64,000 nucleotides of DNA from Streptomyces sp. CMB-StM0423 (GTDB lineage: Bacteria > Actinomycetota > Actinomycetes > Streptomycetales > Streptomycetaceae), in contig NZ_CP025407.1 of the NCBI RefSeq assembly GCF_002847285.1, positions 5,459,001-5,523,000 of the forward strand. The letters are read 5' to 3'. The notes below the pieces were generated by a model. That model made no database searches. It was not told where the DNA came from and saw only the letters and a program-made list of their open reading frames with translations. Shown here one piece after another: positions 57,163 to 64,000 of the stretch (positions within the stretch are counted from its first letter, which is position 1; every line of letters starts with the position of its first letter). A program made the position numbers and the translations under genes.

Positions 57163-58104
57163 TCACCGTACGTACCCGACCTGCTTGTCCACGACGTTGA
57201 AGAGCGGCCGGCCCGCCTCCCAGAGGCCGAACAGCTCCAGGAACTGGTCGGACAGCGCCCCGCGCCAGCCCACGATGTCGCCGCTCATGTGCGGCGAGAC
57301 GAACAGCCCCGGCACCTGCCACAGCGGGTCCTCGGGCGCCAGCGGCTCGTTCTCGAAGACGTCCAGGGCCGCCGCCGCGATCTCCTGCTGCTCCAGCGCC
57401 GCGACCAGCGCCGTGGTGTCGACCAGCGGGCCGCGGCCGACGTTGATGAACCGGGCCCGGTCCGGCATCGCCGCGAACGCGTCGCTGCCGAACATCCCGC
57501 GGGTCTCCTCCGTGAGCGGTGCCGCGCAGACCACCCAGTCGGCCTCCACCAGCAGCGCGGGCAGCTCCGCCTGGCCGCGTACGCCCTCGCGTGCGGTCCT
57601 GCCCACCAGCTCCGTACGCACGTCCAGGCAGCCCAGCGTCTCCGCGATGGCCCGCCCGATCGGCCCGGCGCCCACCACCACCGCCCGGGTCCCCGCGAGC
57701 CGCAGGGTCTCGCGGTGCTGCCAGCGGCGCTGCCGCTGCCGCTCCCAGGTGCCCGGCAGGTCCTTGGCCATCGCCAGCACCAGCCCGGCCACGTACTCTG
57801 CGATGGGTTGGTCGAAGACCCCGCGGGCGTTGGTCAGCACGGTGTCCGAGGCGGCGAACTCGGGGGAGAGCACATGGTCGACCCCGGCGCTCGGGGTGTG
57901 CACCCATCCGGGTCGCGGCCCCGGCCCCGGCCAGGCTCTGCGCACCGCGGGGGAGGTGAAGTCCCACACCAGCACCACGTCGGCGGAGGGCAGCAGCTCG
58001 GCGAGGCCGTCCTCGCCCGTGCTGATCACTTGGGCCCGGCCGCGGAGTCGGTCCAGGTCGGGCGGCGGATCGTCATCGAGGACGAGCACGCGGATATCGG
58101 ACAT
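57163..58104 (-). CDS. D-2-hydroxyacid dehydrogenase
   Basis: A 313-residue NAD-dependent dehydrogenase. AVVVGAGPIGRAIAETLGCL is the Rossmann turn, INVGRGPLVDTTALVAALEQ holds the catalytic Arg, AALDVFENEPLAPEDPLW the Glu, and LFVSPHMSGDIVGWRG the His. It reduces a 2-keto acid or oxidises a D-hydroxyacid. ATG 58104 fits family length; no ribosome site is obvious. First gene of the dehydrogenase-amidase couplet, divergent from the isomerase-like gene at 58353. Confidence 0.92.
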   Translation of the reverse strand: MSDIRVLVLDDDPPPDLDRLRGRAQVISTGEDGLAELLPSADVVLVWDFTSPAVRRAWPGPGPRPGWVHTPSAGVDHVLSPEFAASDTVLTNARGVFDQPIAEYVAGLVLAMAKDLPGTWERQRQRRWQHRETLRLAGTRAVVVGAGPIGRAIAETLGCLDVRTELVGRTAREGVRGQAELPALLVEADWVVCAAPLTEETRGMFGSDAFAAMPDRARFINVGRGPLVDTTALVAALEQQEIAAAALDVFENEPLAPEDPLWQVPGLFVSPHMSGDIVGWRGALSDQFLELFGLWEAGRPLFNVVDKQVGYVR

Positions 58105-58352
58105 AGGAAGGAAACCGTCCCGCAATGTGGCACTGCTGCAATGGGGTCCGGTGGCGGGGGCAGTACTGCATCCATCACCGGATGTAGCCTGAAAGAGAAG
58201 GCGGAAAAACGTCGGAGATGCGAGGATTGACCACGCTAGGGGTGTGCCTCTACCTTCGTCAATAACCGCATCTGCCACTGCGTCCCGGTCGCTCACCGGC
58301 TGCTCCAGATGATTTACCTTCCCCCAGCCCTCCGTACGAATGGGGCATCCTC

Positions 58353-59327
58353 ATGGACGTCTCTTTTCTGGGCGGACCACAGCCACAGCGTGGTGTGGGT
58401 GTCGTAGCCCCTTTTGACTTCGCGCTCGACCGCGAGCTCTGGCGATGGGTGCCGGACGATGTGTCCCTGCATCTGACGCGCACGCCCTACGTCCCCGTCG
58501 AGGTCAGTCTCGACCTGGCCAGACTCGTGAGTGAGCACCAGACCCTGCGCGAGGCGGTGCGGGCCCTGACCGCCGTCTCGCCCGAGGTCATCGCCTACGC
58601 GTGCGCGTCCGGCAGCTTCGCCGACGGCCGCATGGGCGAGCGCGCCATGACCGCCGCCATGTCGTCCGCCGCCGCCGTGCCGGCGCTGACGACATCCGGA
58701 GCCATGCTCGCGGCGCTGAACGAGATCGGTGCCCGTCGCACCGCCATCGTCACGCCGTATACACCGTCCGTCACCGGAGCCCTGGAGGACTTCCTCGAAG
58801 AAGGCGGCATCGAGGTCACGGGGCGCGCCAGCCTCGGCCTGACCCGGCACATCTGGCGGGTGCCGTACCGGCAGGTCGTCGAGATGGCGCGGATCGCGGT
58901 CGCGCAGGGCTCCCCGGACGCGCTGTTCATCAGTTGCACCAACCTGCCGACGTACGACGTCATCCCGCAGCTCGAAGCGGAGCTGCGGATGCCGGTGCTC
59001 TCCGCGAACCAGGTCACGGTCTGGGAAGCCCTGCAGCGCATCGGCAAGGAGGCCGTGGGCCCTTACCAGGCGCTGCTGGACCCGGCAGCGCGGCTCGGCT
59101 GGGCGTCCATGGCGCCCCCGGACGCCACGGTGCTCCCGGATGTGACGGTGCTGTCGGCGGAGCCGCCGGGAGGGCCGCCCGAGGTCCCCGCCCCGCCCGC
59201 GGACATGGCCGCCCCGCCGCCCCCGCCGGAGGCGGCGCTGGCGGGCTCCGCGCAGGCACAGGACGCCGACGCGGCGGACGCGGCGGAGCCGCTGTGGCCG
59301 GACGATCCCGGGCAGTGGCCGGCGTAG
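58353..59327 (+). CDS. Maleate isomerase/Asp-Glu racemase-type protein with both catalytic Cys (EutA-like)
   Basis: A 324-residue protein. Residues 10-245 form the Asp/Glu-racemase fold with Cys84 (VIAYACASGSFADG) and Cys195 (ALFISCTNLPTYDVIPQLEA), the two Cys residues used by maleate isomerase and racemases. GVGVVAPFDFALDRELWRWV at the start and VLSANQVTVWEALQRIGK are EutA-type. The last 75 residues are Pro/Ala-rich and unrelated. EutA proteins accompany ehu transporters in rhizobial ectoine loci. The reaction in this organism is not known. Confidence 0.88.
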   Translation: MDVSFLGGPQPQRGVGVVAPFDFALDRELWRWVPDDVSLHLTRTPYVPVEVSLDLARLVSEHQTLREAVRALTAVSPEVIAYACASGSFADGRMGERAMTAAMSSAAAVPALTTSGAMLAALNEIGARRTAIVTPYTPSVTGALEDFLEEGGIEVTGRASLGLTRHIWRVPYRQVVEMARIAVAQGSPDALFISCTNLPTYDVIPQLEAELRMPVLSANQVTVWEALQRIGKEAVGPYQALLDPAARLGWASMAPPDATVLPDVTVLSAEPPGGPPEVPAPPADMAAPPPPPEAALAGSAQAQDADAADAAEPLWPDDPGQWPA

Positions 59328-59372
59328 GGCGGCGCGGACCGGCGTAGGCCGGCGCAGGAAGCACACCGGAGA

Positions 59373-59400
59373 CCCGGCGTGGGGGAGTGCCCACGCCGGG
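59373..59400 (+). terminator. Hairpin between the two isomerase-like genes
   Basis: CCCGGCGTGGG pairs exactly with CCCACGCCGGG around GGAGTG. It lies 46 bases after the first gene's stop and 27 before the next start, so it may partly terminate or stabilise the upstream message. Confidence 0.65.
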
Positions 59401-59427
59401 ATACGCACGTTCACGTAGGGAGGCAGT

Positions 59428-60168
59428 GTGCGGCAGACCGCGAAGGCGACCGCGACCGTCGGGTTCCTCTACCCCGGGTACTCGGCCGAGGACGACTACC
59501 CCCGCATCCAGGACATGCTCGGCGGCGGGACGGCGCTGCCGCTCGTCCACACCGACATCGGCGAGGACGCCCACCGCGTGGACGCCCTGCTGGAGATGGG
59601 CTCCGCCGCCCGGCTGGCCGCCGGCGTGGACCAGCTCAAGGCCCGGGGGGCGCAGGCGGTGGTCTGGGCGTGCACCAGCGCCAGCTTCGTCTACGGTCCC
59701 GAGGGCGCGGCGCGGCAGGTGGCCGAGCTGTCCGAGACCGCGGGGCTGCCGGCCTCCAGCACGTCCTTCGCCTTCGCGCGCGCGGTGGCGGAGCTGGGCG
59801 TGCGGCGGGTGGCGGTGGCCGCGACGTACCCGGAGGACGTGGCGGAGCTGTTCGCCGTGTTCCTCAAGGCGGGCGGCGCCGAGGTCACGTCGACGCGCGG
59901 CAGCGGGATCATCACCGCCGCCGAGGTCGGCACCTGGGCCAGGGACGAGGTGCTGGAGCTGGCCCGGGCGGGCGACCACCCGGACGCGGACGCGGTGCTG
60001 CTGCCGGACACGGCGCTGCACACGGCGGCGTACGTCGCCGAGGTGGAGGCCGCGCTCGGCAAGCCGGTGCTCACGGCGAACCAGGTCACTGTCTGGGAGG
60101 GCCTGCGCCTCCTGGGCCGCCGGGCGGCGGAGCCGGCGCTGGGGCGGCTCTTCACCGCCCGGGGCTGA
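59428..60168 (+). CDS. Second Asp/Glu-racemase-fold protein, lacking one catalytic Cys
   Basis: A 246-residue paralogue of the previous protein: TVGFLYPGYSAEDDYPRIQD, VVWACTSASFVYGPEGAARQ (Cys82) and VLTANQVTVWEGLRLLGR. At the position of the second catalytic Cys it has LLPDTALHTAAYV, so Asp194 replaces Cys. Two-base racemase or isomerase chemistry is therefore unlikely in this copy. It may be a decarboxylase-like enzyme or a partner for the first protein. It starts at GTG 59428 with GGGAGG upstream. Confidence 0.87.
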   Translation: MRQTAKATATVGFLYPGYSAEDDYPRIQDMLGGGTALPLVHTDIGEDAHRVDALLEMGSAARLAAGVDQLKARGAQAVVWACTSASFVYGPEGAARQVAELSETAGLPASSTSFAFARAVAELGVRRVAVAATYPEDVAELFAVFLKAGGAEVTSTRGSGIITAAEVGTWARDEVLELARAGDHPDADAVLLPDTALHTAAYVAEVEAALGKPVLTANQVTVWEGLRLLGRRAAEPALGRLFTARG

Positions 60169-60233
60169 CCGCGGGCGCCCGGGGGTGTACGCGCCGGTGC
60201 GACGGGCGTACGAGCCGGGCGCGGGACGTACAC

Positions 60234-60264
60234 GACGGCCGGAAGGCGACGCCCTCCGGCCGTC
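60234..60264. terminator. Hairpin terminator between convergent genes
   Basis: GACGGCCGGA pairs with TCCGGCCGTC, with a short AGG/CCC extension inward. It abuts the stop of the EAL gene and faces the isomerase-like gene, so it probably works on both strands. Confidence 0.75.
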
Positions 60265-62121
60265 CTACAGCAGCCGCTCGACCCGCTCGGCCGGCACGGC
60301 CCGGGAGTAGAACCAGCCCTGCGCCGTGTCGCAGCCGATCCGGCGCAGCCGCTCGGCCTGCTCGCCGCTCTCCACGCACTCCGCCGTGACGCTGATGCCC
60401 AGCCGGTGCGCCAGGTCGACCAGGGCCTCGACGATCGTCTCGTCCGCCGGGCTCGGGTGCTCGGCGGAGCTGAAGCCGCGCACGAACGATCCGTCGAGCT
60501 TCAGCGCGGACACCGGCAGCCTGCTGAGGTACGCGAGGTTGGAGTAGCCCGTACCGAAGTCGTCGATGGCGATGCCGACGCCCATCTCGCTCAGCTCCTG
60601 GAGCGCCTGCAGCGGCCGGCCCGCCGAGCCCATGACCGCCGACTCCGTCAGCTCCAGTTGCAGCAGCCGCGGCGGCAGGCCCGTCTCCTCCAGGATCTGC
60701 GCGACATCGGCGACCAGGTCGGAGTCCCACACCTGCCGCACGGCGACGTTGACGCTGACGAACACCGGGTCCGCGGGGCGCAGCCGGCGCCAGCCGGCCG
60801 CGCGGCGGCAGGCGGTGGCCAGCACCCAGCGGCCGAGCGGCACGATCGCGCCGTTCTCCTCGGCCAGTCCGATGAACCGATTCGGCGTCAGCGTGCCGAG
60901 CTTCGGGTGCTGCCAGCGCACCAGCGCCTCCACGCCGCGCACGCTGCCGTCGCCGAGGTCGATGAGCGGCTGGTAGTCGAGCGTGAACTCGCCGCGCTCG
61001 ATGGCCGGGCGCAGCGTGGAGGAGAGCGCCTGCCGGGTCATGCGGTGGGCGTTGCGCTCGGGGTCGAAGAGGGTCCAGCGGGCCTTGCCGTCAGCCTTCG
61101 CCCAGTACAGCGTGGTGTCGGCGGCCTGCATCAGGGCCGTGGCCGTCTGCCCGCTGGCCGCGCGCTCGACGACGCCGATGCTCGCCGAGACCGCGAGCCG
61201 CTGCCCGGCGAGGTCGAACGGCTCCTGGAGCGCGTCGAGCAGCCGCTGCGCCAGCTCGCCGAGCTGCTCCGTACCGGCGGAGCGGGCCACCAGCACCGCG
61301 AACTCGTCGCCCCCGAGCCGGGCGACCGTGATGCCGTGCTTCTCGGCCTTGCCCGCCTCCGCGGTGCAGGCCACCAGCCGGCGGGCGACGGCGGCGAGCA
61401 GCCGGTCGCCCACGCGGTGCCCGAGGGTGTCGTTGACGGCCTTGAAGCCGTCGAGGTCGAGGTACGCGAGCCCGACGCGCCCCGCCGCGCCCGGCGCCGG
61501 CGCCGCCGCCCGCGTGCGCGTACGGGATCCGCCCTGCCCGCGGCCCCGGCCGGCGCCGCCGTGCTCGGCCGCGGGCTCCTCCGCCTGCCTGGCCTCCTGG
61601 AGCGCGCCGGTGAGCCGCTCGAAGAACAGCTCCCGGTTCGGCAGCCGGGTCACCGGGTCGTGCATCTTCAGATGGCGCAGCTTCGCGCGCAGCTCGCGCT
61701 GCTCGGTGACGTCCGAGAGCGACAGCAGCGCCCGGCCGCCGGACAGCGGGGTGAGGGTCATCTCGACCGACAGCGACCGGCCGTTCGCGTCCTTCATCCG
61801 CCGCGTACAGCGCAGCGAGGCGCGCCTGCCCTGGAGCACGTCGACGAAGCCGGCCCAGCTCCACGGCTCGTCGCGCAGCCCGGTCAGCTCCGCCGCCGAG
61901 GCGCCGGCGAGACCGCTCTCACCGGCGCCGACCAGCTCCTGCATCCGGCTGTTCGCGGCCCGTACGAGGCCGTCGCCGCCCACGACGGCCATCGCGAGCT
62001 GTGCCCCGTCGAAGGCGGCGCGGAAGTCGTCCACGGGCGCGCCCGCGGGCAGGTGACGTTCCGTGACCGCCTGGAGTGAGGTCCCGGGCCCGCAGCCCGG
62101 CCCTTCGAGAGATACGCTCAC
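60265..62121 (-). CDS. PAS-GGDEF-EAL c-di-GMP protein
   Basis: A 618-residue cytosolic protein. A PAS domain (residues about 30-140) precedes a GGDEF domain with an intact GGDEF at 270-274 (ARLGGDEFAVL). The EAL domain starts about residue 365: EAL at 398-400 (RGVEALVRWQHP), LQLELTESAVM, AIDDFGTGYSNLAYL, LKLDGSF and TAECVESGEQA. Both active sites look complete, so it could make and/or degrade c-di-GMP, which controls the sporulation switch in Streptomyces through BldD. A low-complexity insert (about 176-213) interrupts the GGDEF domain. It may correspond to a CdgA/RmdA-type protein; which is unclear. Confidence 0.92.
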   Translation of the reverse strand: MSVSLEGPGCGPGTSLQAVTERHLPAGAPVDDFRAAFDGAQLAMAVVGGDGLVRAANSRMQELVGAGESGLAGASAAELTGLRDEPWSWAGFVDVLQGRRASLRCTRRMKDANGRSLSVEMTLTPLSGGRALLSLSDVTEQRELRAKLRHLKMHDPVTRLPNRELFFERLTGALQEARQAEEPAAEHGGAGRGRGQGGSRTRTRAAAPAPGAAGRVGLAYLDLDGFKAVNDTLGHRVGDRLLAAVARRLVACTAEAGKAEKHGITVARLGGDEFAVLVARSAGTEQLGELAQRLLDALQEPFDLAGQRLAVSASIGVVERAASGQTATALMQAADTTLYWAKADGKARWTLFDPERNAHRMTRQALSSTLRPAIERGEFTLDYQPLIDLGDGSVRGVEALVRWQHPKLGTLTPNRFIGLAEENGAIVPLGRWVLATACRRAAGWRRLRPADPVFVSVNVAVRQVWDSDLVADVAQILEETGLPPRLLQLELTESAVMGSAGRPLQALQELSEMGVGIAIDDFGTGYSNLAYLSRLPVSALKLDGSFVRGFSSAEHPSPADETIVEALVDLAHRLGISVTAECVESGEQAERLRRIGCDTAQGWFYSRAVPAERVERLL

Positions 62122-62456
62122 CGCTCGCTCCCGCCCGTGGGGACCGCTCGGCTCCGCCGCTGCAGAGCCACAGCGCTGGAAATGTGCCCGATCATAGGGC
62201 TACCGGCTGTGTCGATCCAGTGACGCCGCTACGGCGCGGAAAGCGCTGAGCCGGATGGGGCCGGGAGTGATCGCACATGGCCGCCTCCTGCCGGGCGAAT
62301 GACCAGATGTGACTTTGTGTTACCCGCACATGCTCCTGATCTCCCCTCTCGTCCCGCCCCGGAGTCACCCGTGTGGGGCACTGGAACAGGACGGACGGGA
62401 ACAAACACGAACAAAGTGGGCTGTGTTCCCTACTCTTCCGAGCCGATGAGGTCGAT
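62122..62456. other. 335-base intergenic region with divergent promoters, no gene
   Basis: Between the GGDEF-EAL gene and the M6 protease. It is more AT-rich than average toward the right (CAGATGTGACTTTGTGTTAC, ACAAACACGAACAAAG). No small ORF with motif or ribosome site and no known riboswitch pattern was seen. Confidence 0.55.
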
Positions 62457-63914
62457 GTGGCCCACCCATCCATACCCCCTGTGGAACAGGACCAGTCGCG
62501 CGCGTTGCACCGGGCCGCCGCCGTGGCGACCTCGCTCTCCGCCGTCATGGCCACCTCCCTCATCGCCGACCCGGTCGGCGCCCAGCCGGGACACCCCTGC
62601 GCGCTGGAGCGGACCGCCGCCCACCACTCCGAGGGGATCGCCGGCTGGGATCCGGCCTACCCGCGGCCGAAGAAGACCCTCGACGCGGTGATGGTGTATC
62701 TCTCCTTCCCCGATTCGGAGCCGCTGACCTCCCCGGACGAGCTGACCGGGGACCATTTCCCGGCCACCGCCGAGTTCTTCGAGCGGGCCTCGTACGGCCA
62801 GTTCCGGCTGCAGGTCGACGCGCGCGAGCGGTGGATACGCATGCCGTCGGACTCCCTGTCGTACGGCATCGCCCGTGACTGGGACCCGGCGGCGCGCAGC
62901 CGTTTCCTGAACGACGCGGTGTCCGCGGCCGATCGGAAAGTGGACTTCCGTGATTTCGACGTGGTCTATTTTGTCGCCGACCCGGATGCCCCCGGTGTGG
63001 ATTCCGATGCCACCAAGGTGGTCAACTTCGAAACCCCGATGCGCGCCGACGGCACCGACCTGCACCGCATCGTCACCGTCTTCGAGCAGCACCCGCCCGA
63101 CCGCAACGTCCTCGCCCACGAGACCGGCCACGTCTTCGACCTCCCCGACCTCTACCACCGCCCGCTCGACGGCAGGGCCGACTGGGACACCCACGTCGGC
63201 GACTGGGACCTCATGGGCAGCCAGTTCGGGCTGGCGCCCGACCCCTTCGGCTGGCACAAGTGGAAACTCGGCTGGCTGGGAGACGACCAGGTCGGCTGCG
63301 CCGCGAACCCCGGGTCTGACCGCTTCACGCTGCACGCGCTGTCCGCCCCCACGAGCCCGCGGACGCGCCCGCGCGGGGCCACGGAGACGCAAGCGGAGAA
63401 CGGGGCAGGGGAGGTCCGGGGGCGACGGGACGCGGGAGGTGCGGGTGCCGGCGGGGGCGCAGGGGATGCGGGAGGCCCGGGGGACCGGGGCGAGCCGGGC
63501 GAGCACGGCGAGCCGGCCGAGCGCAGGGAGCGGGGCGGGAACGGCAAGGGGACGGCGGTCCTGCGGCGCGACACCAGGCTCGTGGTCGTGCCCACCGGCG
63601 CCACCACCGCCATCGCCGTCGAGGCCCGCGGCCGCTACGCCAACGACCGGCACGCCTGCACCGAGGGCGTCCTCGTCTACCGCGTCCACACCGGCACCGA
63701 CTCCGGCGGCGGCCCCGTCGAGGTCGTCGACGGCCACCCCCGCACCGCCGCCTGCCACGACACCTCCGTCTACCCGCCGCTCGCCGACGCCCCGCTGGGC
63801 GAGGGCGAGAGCCTGGAGCTGAAGCGCGAGGGCGTACGCGTGGAGGTCACCGGGCGTACGGCGGACGGGGGCTGGGGCGTACGGATCGTACGGGGCGCGG
63901 CGAAGCGGGGGTGA
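62457..63914 (+). CDS. Second exported M6-type metalloprotease, with a Gly-rich insert
   Basis: A 485-residue zinc protease. The signal peptide (ALHRAAAVATSLSAVMATSL, cleaved about VGA-QP) is followed by the catalytic domain: TLDAVMVYLSFPDSEPLTSP, FFERASYGQFRLQVDARERW and HETGHVFDLPDLYH (His221, Glu222, His225 and a downstream Asp). WDTHVGDWDLMGSQFGLAPD is the Met-turn. A charged Gly/Glu/Arg-rich stretch at about 305-365 interrupts the C-terminal part. GTG 62457 has GAGG five bases ahead. It is shorter than the protease at 15647 and lacks its InhA-type C-terminal module. The substrate is unknown. Confidence 0.88.
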   Translation: MAHPSIPPVEQDQSRALHRAAAVATSLSAVMATSLIADPVGAQPGHPCALERTAAHHSEGIAGWDPAYPRPKKTLDAVMVYLSFPDSEPLTSPDELTGDHFPATAEFFERASYGQFRLQVDARERWIRMPSDSLSYGIARDWDPAARSRFLNDAVSAADRKVDFRDFDVVYFVADPDAPGVDSDATKVVNFETPMRADGTDLHRIVTVFEQHPPDRNVLAHETGHVFDLPDLYHRPLDGRADWDTHVGDWDLMGSQFGLAPDPFGWHKWKLGWLGDDQVGCAANPGSDRFTLHALSAPTSPRTRPRGATETQAENGAGEVRGRRDAGGAGAGGGAGDAGGPGDRGEPGEHGEPAERRERGGNGKGTAVLRRDTRLVVVPTGATTAIAVEARGRYANDRHACTEGVLVYRVHTGTDSGGGPVEVVDGHPRTAACHDTSVYPPLADAPLGEGESLELKREGVRVEVTGRTADGGWGVRIVRGAAKRG

Positions 63915-64000
63915 ACCCGGCGGCGCGGGTGCCGGTGCCGCGGATGCCGTGCCGTGCCGTCGCGGGATGTGGCCCGGAACGCGGACCGGGCGCCTTCGGA
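63915..64000. other. Window end: no gene seen
   Basis: The 86 bases after the M6 protease stop are GC-rich intergenic sequence with no ORF start, hairpin or motif that can be supported. Confidence 0.6.

Noticed and set aside
1..64000. CRISPR arrays, insertion sequences, prophage or a biosynthetic gene cluster
   Set aside because: No regularly spaced direct repeats, transposase, integrase, phage structural genes, PKS/NRPS or terpene synthase genes were found.

Overview
This is 64 kb of very GC-rich actinomycete chromosome, almost certainly Streptomyces or a close relative. The evidence is third-codon-position G/C, GTG and TTG starts, an SsgA-like sporulation protein, a CysO/CysM/Mec+ cysteine system, an ATPase/HTH/DUF397 trio, several Streptomyces-type DUFs (DUF2017, DUF6412, DUF1707, DUF3618) and dense runs of GC hairpins. 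No integrase, transposase, phage module or CRISPR array is visible; the window reads as conserved core chromosome with a few decayed genes.

Layout. 1-2.9 kb: a cut-off HxlR regulator divergent from an NADP/F420-type reductase, a decayed DUF6529 fragment, and a DUF397/XRE pair divergent from an anti-sigma-type ATPase. 2.9-11.4 kb: FAD-linked oxidase, SGNH-tailed acyltransferase, hppD with a divergent Lrp regulator, a PDZ-less Lon-type protease, IclR and AraC/DJ-1 regulators. 11.4-18.5 kb: SsgG-like protein, two RDD membrane proteins (the first frame-disrupted) and a large secreted M6 metalloprotease. 18.5-28.9 kb: NAD salvage (pncA, pncB), clpS and DUF2017, an amino-acid permease, the cysM/cysO/mec cysteine module with a putative Cys leader peptide, a membrane-anchored PemK-like protein, an MBL hydrolase, a decayed PTS EIIB gene, rph, a small exported protein and rdgB.

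28.9-48.8 kb: fumarylacetoacetase-type hydrolase, YidC paralogue with DUF6412 partner, DUF445 protein, TetR/MFS efflux pair with a clear operator, exported esterase, LiaF-like protein, a three-gene ABC-2 exporter, a class A penicillin-binding protein, an SMR exporter behind what looks like a guanidine-III riboswitch, GroES-like protein, Bcp peroxiredoxin, class F sortase with exported partner, HAD phosphatase, a collagen-like LAATG surface protein and a Gfo/Idh oxidoreductase. 48.8-50.3 kb: tRNA-Lys(CTT), a double P-loop kinase and tRNA-Leu(TAG). 50.9-60.2 kb: an IclR regulator and a catabolic-looking locus (EhuABCD-type amino-acid/ectoine ABC transporter, DUF3830 protein, amidase, D-2-hydroxyacid dehydrogenase, two EutA/maleate-isomerase-like proteins). 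60.2-64 kb: a PAS-GGDEF-EAL protein and a second exported M6 protease.

The most notable signals are the guanidine-III-like aptamer before the SMR exporter, the Cys-leader/CysO-SV/Mec+ arrangement, the Ehu-linked locus with two unequal EutA-like enzymes, and three decayed or frame-broken genes that can be recognised from residual coding sequence. All functional calls come from reading the sequence and memory of protein families; no database search was run.
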